From a bacterium (GTDB lineage: Bacteria; UBP15; UBA6099; DSWB01), in assembly GCA_020061125.1 (NCBI GenBank), contig JAGUYV010000167.1, positions 1 through 13,546 of the forward strand: DNA of 13,546 nucleotides. The letters are read 5' to 3'. Every line of letters begins with the position of its first letter. Within the stretch, counting starts at the first letter, position 1. This document shows, one piece after another, positions 1-6,020 of this stretch. A model generated the notes under the pieces. That model was not told where the DNA came from, searched no databases, and worked only from the letters and a program-made list of their open reading frames with translations. The translations under genes were made by a program, and so were the position numbers.

Positions 1-216
1 TCCGTGGCCGCGGCCGCGGCGTGCGTTGCGGGCGCTCACGCCGCCGGGCTGCTGCTTGGGCCAGGGCATGCGCTGGACGGCCTGGGCCGTCTCATCCTTA
101 TACTGGGACTGAAAGGCGCCGCAGGAACCCTCTGCGCTCTGGCCGTGTTCCTGTTGCTGCGCACGCGCGAGGTTTTTGATGCGATCGTCTTCTTGAGAAG
201 GGCGGCGGGCAAGTGA
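1..216 (+). CDS. C-terminal fragment of a polytopic membrane protein, possibly a polysaccharide flippase (5' end outside window)
   Basis: The reading frame is open from the first base of the window and stops at TGA 214-216, giving about 71 residues of what is probably a longer protein. A GTG at position 4 could serve as a start, but nothing resembling a ribosome site can be judged there. The fragment is very hydrophobic, with two likely membrane segments (about residues 2-17 and 27-52). It ends in a short basic, amphipathic tail containing RTREVFDAIVFLRR. That arrangement is common at the C-terminus of MATE/Wzx/MurJ-type lipid-linked sugar flippases, and the radical SAM and methyltransferase genes downstream fit an envelope-polysaccharide cluster. 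The stop codon overlaps the GTG start of the next gene (GTGA), so the two are probably translationally coupled. The family call is inference; another multi-pass transporter is possible. Confidence 0.5.
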   Translation, partial: SVAAAAACVAGAHAAGLLLGPGHALDGLGRLILILGLKGAAGTLCALAVFLLLRTREVFDAIVFLRRAAGK

Positions 217-1187
217 AGAATCCCGTGAAAAAACTCGTTGGCGGAGCGCGCCGCGCCGTCTATCTGGTGCCGCGCCGCCCCGAGTTCGCGCAATTCGAGA
301 TCACCAACCGCTGCAACCTCAACTGCGCCATGTGCCCGCGCACCAAATTCTATAAAGTCAAGATCGCGGACATGCCGTATGAGGTTTACGAGCAGGCGCT
401 GAACAAGCTGCTGCCCCTGCGCCTGGCCACGCTCACGGGCTGGGGCGAACCCCTGTTGCACAAGCGGCTATACGACATGATCCGCCTGGCGCGCGCCCGC
501 GGCGTGCCCAGCGTGGCCATCACCACCAACGGCGTGCTGCTGAACGATGAGCACATCGAGAATTTGCTCGAAAGCGGACTCACCGCCCTGCGCGTGTCCG
601 TGGACGACCTGGCCGAACCCGGCGGCGCGGAAACGGCCGGGCACGGCGGCGGCGCGGAGATTATGAACAAAGTCGCGCGCCTGCTGGAGCGCCGCAAGGG
701 CGCATCCCCGCAGGTGGCGTTGGCCGTGACCATTTCTCCGGAAAACCGCGCCGATGTGTTCCGGCTCATTGACCGCGCCGCCGGGATCGGCATGGATATG
801 GTGGCGCTCATGCGCCTCAACGACCGCTTCGACGAGTCGCTGAAACGATACACATTCGAGGAAGAAAGGCAGGTCTGCGCGGAGTATGAGTCGCACGCGG
901 CCAGGGCCGGAATCAAAATCGGCACCCCGCGCCAGATGTTCGACGGCATCCGCAGCCTGCTCTACCGCGGCGGCGAAAAATGCCCGGTTACTTACGACAG
1001 CGTGTATGTCACAACCGAGGGCAAAATCACGCCGTGCTGCGCGCTTCCCAAGCTCGTGATGGGCGACATTCTCACGCAGGATATTGCGGACATCTGGAAC
1101 AGCGAAAAATTCAAACGGTTCCGCAGGGATCAGCGCAAGGTATGCGCGCACTGCGACCTGCTGGACAAGCGCTACAAGGCGCGCTGA
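213..1187 (+). CDS. Radical SAM/SPASM domain protein (first of a tandem pair)
   Basis: This is a 324-residue enzyme. Its N-terminal half is a radical SAM core with the 4Fe-4S cluster motif CNLNCAMC (Cys34, Cys38, Cys41), which binds S-adenosylmethionine and generates the 5'-deoxyadenosyl radical. The GWGEPLLH segment just downstream matches the conserved GGEP-type SAM-binding strand. The C-terminus carries a SPASM-type auxiliary-cluster region with Cys257, Cys275-Cys276, Cys311 and Cys314 and the usual IxDIWNSEKF helix. The GTG start at 213 overlaps the upstream stop codon and follows a GAGAAGGG ribosome site at 195-202. Known SPASM enzymes mature peptides, oxidise sulfatases or modify small molecules and sugars. 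No precursor peptide or sulfatase lies here, so the substrate is unknown. The Gly-rich stretch near residues 135-150 looks like a loop insertion. Confidence 0.9.
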   Translation: MKNPVKKLVGGARRAVYLVPRRPEFAQFEITNRCNLNCAMCPRTKFYKVKIADMPYEVYEQALNKLLPLRLATLTGWGEPLLHKRLYDMIRLARARGVPSVAITTNGVLLNDEHIENLLESGLTALRVSVDDLAEPGGAETAGHGGGAEIMNKVARLLERRKGASPQVALAVTISPENRADVFRLIDRAAGIGMDMVALMRLNDRFDESLKRYTFEEERQVCAEYESHAARAGIKIGTPRQMFDGIRSLLYRGGEKCPVTYDSVYVTTEGKITPCCALPKLVMGDILTQDIADIWNSEKFKRFRRDQRKVCAHCDLLDKRYKAR

Positions 1188-1209
1188 AGGGAACGGAACG
1201 GCTTTCTTC

Positions 1210-2253
1210 ATGCTGCCAAAAGGCTACCGGTACATCTATCACTACAACGCGGGGTCCGCGCGCCTGCCGCACCCCCCAATGTTGCTGTGGGTCGAGCCGA
1301 CCAACCGCTGCAACCTGCGCTGCACCATGTGCCCCAACAGCCTGTCCGGAAAAAGCCGCGAGCACGGCGACATGTCCCTGGATACCTTTGACGCCATCGT
1401 GAGCCAGGCCCGGGGCTGGGTGGACATCATATACCTGTTCCTGGCCGGGGAATCCATGCTGCACAGGGATCTCCCGGAAATGATCCGGCGCGCATCGAGC
1501 GCGGGCATACGCGTGGTGCTGCACACCAATGGCTGCCTGGTCAACGAAGAGCGCGCCGCGGCGCTTATTGACGCGGGCCTGCACGAAATCAGTTTCAGCT
1601 TCGACGCTCTGGATCCTGCGGAATACGAGCAGCGGCGTGCGGGCGCAAACTATGAGAAAACTCTGGGCAACATCATTCGCTTCCTCGAAATCAAGAAACA
1701 GAAAAATGCAAAGCGGCCGAAGGTTGACATTCAGTGTATTGATTTCCGGGCGCAGGCCTCGCGCGAAAGCGTGCGCGAATTCAAATCCCGGTTCAAGGGC
1801 CTGCCCGTGGACGCCGTGAAAGTGATTCCCGCGCACACCTGGGCCGGAACATTCAAGGACGACGCCAGCCTGCACGCCGCGCCCGGCGGCCGCGTGTACT
1901 GGCCCTGCAAATTCCCCTGGGCGTCCATGGCCATCGCGTGGAACGGCGATGTGGTGGCGTGCTGCAACGACCTGTTCGGCGAAGTCCGTCTCGGCAATGT
2001 CAATGAAACGCCCCTGCGCGAGATATGGAACGCGAAACCCATGCAGCGGTTCCGCGAGGCGCTGCTCGCGCAGCATTTTTCCGAGTATCCCGTGTGCAAG
2101 AACTGCGATGTGCCGTACAACCACAACAACGCGCGCCTGCCCGTGCGTTGGGCGCGTTCCCTGCCGAACCGCGCCCTGGCCGGAACCTTTGGCCTGGGCA
2201 TCGAACTGGCGCGCCGCGCCGCGGCGTCCATCAAGCAGGCCGTGAAAAAGTAA
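1210..2253 (+). CDS. Radical SAM/SPASM domain protein (second of a tandem pair)
   Basis: This 347-residue protein parallels its upstream neighbour. It has a radical SAM core with CNLRCTMC (Cys34, Cys38, Cys41, the same positions as in the first enzyme), a LAGESMLH SAM-binding strand, and a C-terminal SPASM-like region with Cys233, Cys251-Cys252, Cys296 and Cys299 around an LREIWNAKPMQRF helix. The frame stays open upstream to an ATG at 1084, but that stretch lies inside the previous gene and translates to low-complexity sequence. The ATG at 1210 is preferred because it aligns the N-terminus with the paralogue and leaves a 22-base spacer. The ribosome site is weak (AAGGGAACGG from 1188). The last 40 residues form a basic, Ala-rich extension that could be an amphipathic membrane-associating helix. 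The substrate is unknown. Divergence from the paralogue suggests successive or different reactions rather than redundancy. Confidence 0.9.
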   Translation: MLPKGYRYIYHYNAGSARLPHPPMLLWVEPTNRCNLRCTMCPNSLSGKSREHGDMSLDTFDAIVSQARGWVDIIYLFLAGESMLHRDLPEMIRRASSAGIRVVLHTNGCLVNEERAAALIDAGLHEISFSFDALDPAEYEQRRAGANYEKTLGNIIRFLEIKKQKNAKRPKVDIQCIDFRAQASRESVREFKSRFKGLPVDAVKVIPAHTWAGTFKDDASLHAAPGGRVYWPCKFPWASMAIAWNGDVVACCNDLFGEVRLGNVNETPLREIWNAKPMQRFREALLAQHFSEYPVCKNCDVPYNHNNARLPVRWARSLPNRALAGTFGLGIELARRAAASIKQAVKK

Positions 2254-2268
2254 CGGAGCCGAACGCCC

Positions 2269-3174
2269 ATGCCGGAAACCGTGGATTGCTCTCTGTGCGG
2301 ACCCGCGCCCTCGCGACTGCTGTACACGACCCGCCCGCGCGAGCCGTACAAGCCTCTGCCCGCGGACGACATCCTGCCCGAGCGCAACTGGCGGCTCTGC
2401 GCGGAGTGCGGGCTGATTTATCTTTCTCCGCGCCTCACCCCCGCGGAAGCCTCAACCCTCTACGACAACGACTACCACGATGTGCACCACGAAGAACTGC
2501 GCACCTGGGAGTTTCACAAGAAAAAGGAATTCATCGAGCGGCAGACGCGCGGCGGCCGCCTGCTTGACATCGGCTGCGGATACGGATATTTCCAGTACCG
2601 GCTCGGAGACAACTGGCAGGCTACGGGACTGGAAATCTCCGCCGCCGCGGTGAGCAAAGGTCGCGAGCGCCTGGGCGTGGACATCCGGCAGGGGACGCTG
2701 GAACAGGCCGCATTCGAAGACGATTCCTTTGATGCGGTCACCATGTGGGATGTGCTGGAGCATCTTCCGGACCCGGTGGCGGAACTGCGCCGCGCGTATC
2801 GCGTGCTGCGTCCCGGGGGCGTCATCGGCATCTCGACCTGCGACGCATCAGCCCTGGCCCCGCGCCTGGCGCGTTCCTACTGGTACTGCATCAACACCCC
2901 CGACCATCAGTATGCTTTCACCCTGGAATGGCTCAAGAAGGCGTTCGCCGCCACAGGATTCGAATACCGCGAGGCGTTGATTCACAACAAGGGATTTGAT
3001 TTCTTCACGCCGTTCGCGCGCCGTCTGGCCCTGGAGGGCGTGAAGGCCTCGATCGCCGCGGCCGCCGCAGTCACCCGCGCGCCGCGCCTTAAGGAATTCC
3101 TCGCGCGCAAGGCCCCGCCCCTGGTTCCCATGTTCCGGGACATCGTCATGATCTCCGCCATAAAAACGGCATAA
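2269..3174 (+). CDS. Class I SAM-dependent methyltransferase with N-terminal zinc-ribbon-like motif
   Basis: This 301-residue protein begins with a CxxC...CxxC pair (Cys7/Cys10 and Cys44/Cys47, the latter within CAECGLIYLSPR). This layout is typical of methyltransferases found in polysaccharide and secondary-metabolite clusters, where the cysteines are thought to bind zinc. The Rossmann methyltransferase fold follows: motif I LLDIGCGYGYF (about residues 98-108), an acidic LEIS strand end, the DDSFDAVTMWDVLEHLPDP post-motif region, and LRPGGVIGIST. These are hallmarks of the Methyltransf_11/23 group. The start has a GGAG ribosome site at 2255-2258 and lies 15 bases behind the second radical SAM gene, so the three genes are probably co-transcribed. 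The acceptor is unknown; a sugar or lipid-linked intermediate is inferred from context. This is the last gene of the + strand operon and converges on relA. Confidence 0.88.
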   Translation: MPETVDCSLCGPAPSRLLYTTRPREPYKPLPADDILPERNWRLCAECGLIYLSPRLTPAEASTLYDNDYHDVHHEELRTWEFHKKKEFIERQTRGGRLLDIGCGYGYFQYRLGDNWQATGLEISAAAVSKGRERLGVDIRQGTLEQAAFEDDSFDAVTMWDVLEHLPDPVAELRRAYRVLRPGGVIGISTCDASALAPRLARSYWYCINTPDHQYAFTLEWLKKAFAATGFEYREALIHNKGFDFFTPFARRLALEGVKASIAAAAAVTRAPRLKEFLARKAPPLVPMFRDIVMISAIKTA

Positions 3175-3185
3175 CGCAGCAGCAG

Positions 3186-3212
3186 CGCCGCCGTGTGTCA
3201 AATCATGCGGCG
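3186..3212. terminator. Hairpin in the convergent gap between methyltransferase and relA
   Basis: CGCCGC (3186-3191) and GCGGCG (3207-3212) can form a six-base-pair stem with a 15-base loop inside the 51-base gap between the two convergent genes. On the + strand, a T-run (ATTTTTCTCT, from 3229) starts about 17 bases after the stem, inside the last codons of relA. That is too far for a textbook intrinsic terminator. No T-run follows on the minus strand. It may help end transcription in one or both directions, but the stem is short. Confidence 0.3.
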
Positions 3213-3225
3213 TGCGCCGGTTCGG

Positions 3226-5400
3226 TCAGATTTTTCTCTGCGCGGAAATTACATCGTCGAGGCGATTAATGCGTGAGACGATGTCCGCGGCCTGTTCGGC
3301 GTCCGCGACTTCGACCCACAGATTGGTGAGGCGTGAAAGGTCTTTGAGGACTTTGCTCTGCATGTTGCTGATCTGCATCTTTGCGCCGCTCACCGCGGCC
3401 ATGATCTGGTGGAGCATTTCCGCGCTGTTCAGCGAGTGGATCACGATGTGCGCCAGGTAGGTGCTTTTGAAGGCCTCGCCGCCCCATTGCACGGACACGA
3501 TAGGACTTTTTTCTTTGGGCGTTTTTTTGAGGGTCTCGCAGTTTGCGCGGTGGATGTAAATGCCTTTGCCGCTGGACACCTGGCCCACGATGGCGTCTCC
3601 TGGCAGGGGGCAACAGCACTTCGAGAAATTCACGAGCACATCGCTCAAGCCGTCCACGATCACATCTTTTTTCTTGCGGCGCACGGACGGGGCGGCGCGT
3701 GTCACGGGCTTGTCGCGCTCTTCAGTTTGCAGCAGGTCGCGGTACTTTTTCCTGATGCGGTTGACCACGCCCTCGACATTGATGTCGCCGCAGCCGATGG
3801 CCGCGTACAGATCGTTTTCGGTTTTGAGGTTCGTGATTTTGAGGGAATCCTGCAGCCCGATTCTGTCAATGAGATCCTTGCGGCGCAGGCCCGCGCGGTC
3901 CAGTTCGTGCTGGAGCATTTCCTTGCCCTGGGCGATGTTTTCCACGCGGTTGGACTGCTTGAACCAGGTGCGGATTTTCTGGCGCGCGCCCGCGCTTCGC
4001 ACGAACTGGAGCCAGTCGCGGCTGGGGCGTGAAGTTTTGCTGGTTTTGATCTCTATGACATCGCCGTTGTGCAGGGGCGTGTCCAGTGTGGCGATGCGGC
4101 CGTTGACCATGGCGCCGATGCAGCGGTGCCCGATTTCCGTGTGGATGCGGTAGGCGGCGTCCACGGGAGTCGCGCCTTTGGGCAGGGTCACCACGCGGCC
4201 CTTGGGGGTGAGCACGAAGACCTTGTCTTCGAACGGGTCCAGAGTGATCTGTTCGAGGAAGTGGCGCGGGTCCGTGGTTTCGGAACCGTGGTCCACCACG
4301 CGGCGGATCCATGTGGCGGCGGTGTCGGCCACGCGGCCGCCGCCCACTTCCTCTTTATACGCCCAGTGCGCGGCCACGCCGTACTCCGCGGTCTGGTGCA
4401 TTTCCCAGGTGCGGATCTGCGCCTCCACAGGCAACTTGTTCGGACCCACCACCACTGTGTGCAGGGACTGGTATCCGTTGTCTTTCGGCTCCTGAATGTA
4501 ATCGTCGAAGGTGCCGGGCACGGGTGTCCAGTTGGTGTGCAGCAGGCTCAACACGCGGTAGCACTGCTCTTCGGTTTCCACGATGATCCGCACGGCCAGG
4601 ATGTCGAACAGTTCCGACACCTGGATTCCCTGCCGCAGCATTTTCTTGTACATGCTGTAGTAGTGCTTCTGGCGGCCGGTGATGTGGATGTCCACGCCGT
4701 TGTCCCGGCAAAGTTTCTTGATTTCACGGATGGAGAGCTGGAGGGTTTCCTCGCGCTCGGTGGCCAGGGCCTGGACGCTGTCGCGCAAGTAGGCGTATTC
4801 CGCGGGTGAAGTCCACTTGAAGGCCAGGTCCTCGATCTCGGATTTCATCTGGCTCAAGCCGAGCCGGTGCGCCAGGGGTGCGAAAATCTCCATGGTTTCG
4901 AGGGCGTAGGCCTCGCGTTCCTGTTCCGGGAACAGGTCCAGATGCCGCATGATTTCCAGGCGGTTGGCGAGCTTGACCACGATGGTGTGGACCTTGCGGG
5001 CCATGGCGATGAACATCTGTCGGAGCTGCTGGGCCTGCTCTTTTTCGTCCGTGGAAAAGCGCAGAACATTCAGGGACGAGAGCAGCTCAAGCATTTCGAA
5101 GAGTTCATCGCCCAGGAGTTTCTTGAGTTCGGCGGTGTCCCGCTTTGATGGGAGCAGTTCGTGGAGAAGGCCCGCGGCGATGGTCTGCGGGTCCAGGGGA
5201 TATTCGGCGAGAATGCAGGCTACATTGAGGCAGTGCTGGAGCAGGGGTCTGCCCCCGGCCACATTGCGGCCGCGATAGGCCTCGCTGGCAAGAGCGAAGG
5301 CGGTGTCCAGGAGCGCGATGTCCTCGCCCTGGTTCTGGAGCGCCACCCTGCGCTTGAGCGTATCGAAGGTGCAGAGATTTGTGTCCTGCGGTGTGTTCAT
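3226..5400 (-). CDS. relA: RelA/SpoT homologue: (p)ppGpp synthetase with degenerate hydrolase domain
   Basis: This 724-residue cytoplasmic long RSH transfers pyrophosphate from ATP to GDP/GTP, making the stringent-response alarmone. Domains in order are: HD hydrolase-like (about 30-190), synthetase (about 230-350), TGS (about 389-450), a zinc-finger/conserved-cysteine region (Cys595-597, HRANC) and a C-terminal ACT domain (about 645-724). The synthetase keeps GRQKHYYS (Arg243), FDILAVR (Asp266), NGYQSLHT (Tyr310) and VEAQIRT (Glu326). The loop that reads RxKD in bifunctional Rel/SpoT and ExDD in RelA reads TFDD (297-300), so it is RelA-like. The hydrolase site is eroded: HD has become His80-Glu81, the following ED is replaced by Pro-Ser, and the later catalytic Asp (LADRL) is Asn146. 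Hydrolysis is therefore probably lost. The ATG has no evident Shine-Dalgarno sequence and lies 58 bases behind apt, beyond two GC-rich hairpins. Confidence 0.95.
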   Translation of the reverse strand: MNTPQDTNLCTFDTLKRRVALQNQGEDIALLDTAFALASEAYRGRNVAGGRPLLQHCLNVACILAEYPLDPQTIAAGLLHELLPSKRDTAELKKLLGDELFEMLELLSSLNVLRFSTDEKEQAQQLRQMFIAMARKVHTIVVKLANRLEIMRHLDLFPEQEREAYALETMEIFAPLAHRLGLSQMKSEIEDLAFKWTSPAEYAYLRDSVQALATEREETLQLSIREIKKLCRDNGVDIHITGRQKHYYSMYKKMLRQGIQVSELFDILAVRIIVETEEQCYRVLSLLHTNWTPVPGTFDDYIQEPKDNGYQSLHTVVVGPNKLPVEAQIRTWEMHQTAEYGVAAHWAYKEEVGGGRVADTAATWIRRVVDHGSETTDPRHFLEQITLDPFEDKVFVLTPKGRVVTLPKGATPVDAAYRIHTEIGHRCIGAMVNGRIATLDTPLHNGDVIEIKTSKTSRPSRDWLQFVRSAGARQKIRTWFKQSNRVENIAQGKEMLQHELDRAGLRRKDLIDRIGLQDSLKITNLKTENDLYAAIGCGDINVEGVVNRIRKKYRDLLQTEERDKPVTRAAPSVRRKKKDVIVDGLSDVLVNFSKCCCPLPGDAIVGQVSSGKGIYIHRANCETLKKTPKEKSPIVSVQWGGEAFKSTYLAHIVIHSLNSAEMLHQIMAAVSGAKMQISNMQSKVLKDLSRLTNLWVEVADAEQAADIVSRINRLDDVISAQRKI

Positions 5401-5411
5401 GCCGAAAGGGT

Positions 5412-5436
5412 CCGGGGCGCGCGGGCGTGCCCCCGG
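5412..5436 (-). other. GC-rich hairpin just upstream of the relA start
   Basis: CCGGGG (5412-5417) pairs with CCCCGG (5431-5436) around a 13-base GC-rich loop that could pair further. The stem ends 12 bases before the relA ATG, where the ribosome would bind, and no AGGAG-like site is visible there. It may restrict relA translation or couple it to apt. It may also simply reflect the high GC content. Confidence 0.35.
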
Positions 5437-5458
5437 CCGCCGGAAACGCGTCCGGCGG
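5437..5458 (-). other. Stem-loop directly after the apt stop codon
   Basis: CCGCCGG (5437-5443) and CCGGCGG (5452-5458) form a perfect seven-base-pair stem with an eight-base loop. It abuts the apt TGA (5459-5461) with no spacing. No T-tract follows in the direction of transcription, so it is not a standard intrinsic terminator. It could act as an mRNA 3' stabiliser or partial attenuator between apt and relA. Confidence 0.4.
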
Positions 5459-5971
5459 TCAGTAATGGATCAGGGTGAAGATGTCCTGATCCTTGAGTTT
5501 TTCGCGGCCGTTGAGCGCGTCCAGTTCGATGAGGAATGCGATGCCCGCCACGGCCGCGTTCTGGGTCGTGACCAGGCGGCAAGCGGCTTCCATGGTGCCG
5601 CCGGTGGCCAGCAGGTCGTCCACGAGCAGAACTTTCATGTCCGGAGTTACGGCATCCTTGTGCATCTGGATGCTGTCGGTTCCGTATTCGAGGCTGTACT
5701 CGGCGCTCACGGTTTCCGCGGGCAGCTTGCCGGGTTTGCGGATGAGGATGAAGGGAATGTTCATCTTGAGCGCCAGGGGCGCGGCGAAGATGAAGCCGCG
5801 GGATTCGATGCCGGCCACGGCGTCTATGCCCTTGTCCTTGAAGTGCTCGTGCATGCCGTCAATGGCTTGGGCGAAGGCGTCGGGACGCAGCAGCATGGTC
5901 GAGATGTCGCGGAAAAGAATCCCGGGCTTGGGAAAATCCGGGATGGCGCGAATGGTGTCCTGGATGTTCAT
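5459..5971 (-). CDS. apt: Adenine phosphoribosyltransferase
   Basis: This 170-residue cytoplasmic enzyme condenses adenine with PRPP to give AMP and pyrophosphate (purine salvage). The length is typical of the family. Signature features are the N-terminal IPDFPKPGILFRDIS, the AGIESRGFIFAAPLA segment (53-67), the RKPGKLP flexible-loop start, and the PRPP-binding motif VLLVDDLLATGGT (114-126). The start is ATG 5971 behind a good ribosome site (AAGGAG, about nine bases upstream). It lies 34 bases after recJ and 58 bases before relA on the same strand. The recJ-apt-rel order is well known in bacteria and links purine nucleotide supply to alarmone synthesis. A promoter-like sequence containing a palindrome lies just upstream (5992-6020), so apt and relA may also be transcribed separately from recJ. 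Confidence 0.96.
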   Translation of the reverse strand: MNIQDTIRAIPDFPKPGILFRDISTMLLRPDAFAQAIDGMHEHFKDKGIDAVAGIESRGFIFAAPLALKMNIPFILIRKPGKLPAETVSAEYSLEYGTDSIQMHKDAVTPDMKVLLVDDLLATGGTMEAACRLVTTQNAAVAGIAFLIELDALNGREKLKDQDIFTLIHY

Positions 5972-5991
5972 GTGTTCTGGCTCCTTCGCAT

Positions 5992-6020
5992 AGTATACAT
6001 CACAGTCAGGACTGTGACAG
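5992..6020 (-). promoter_or_regulatory. Candidate sigma-70-type promoter for apt-relA with an internal palindrome
   Basis: On the minus strand, CTGTCA (6015-6020) and TATACT (5992-5997) are separated by 17 bases, a fair match to -35/-10 boxes. The perfect inverted repeat TCACAGTC-N2-GACTGTGA (6000-6017) fills most of the spacer, overlaps the -35 box and covers the recJ stop codon. The predicted transcript would have a leader of about 14 bases that still includes AAGGAG. Which regulator would bind, if any, is unknown. The -35 match is only four of six. Confidence 0.4.

Noticed and set aside
1084-1209. N-terminal extension of the second radical SAM protein to ATG 1084
   Set aside because: The 42 extra residues overlap the upstream gene and are low-complexity. 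The ATG at 1210 aligns the two paralogues at Cys34/38/41.
468-1211. 247-codon minus-strand frame opposite the first radical SAM gene
   Set aside because: The plus strand encodes clear radical SAM and SPASM motifs. The antisense product has no recognisable signature.
4069-4809. 246-codon plus-strand frame antisense to relA
   Set aside because: It has no domain features and is rich in His/Gly/Val, as expected from antisense reading of a GC-rich gene. relA on the other strand is certain.
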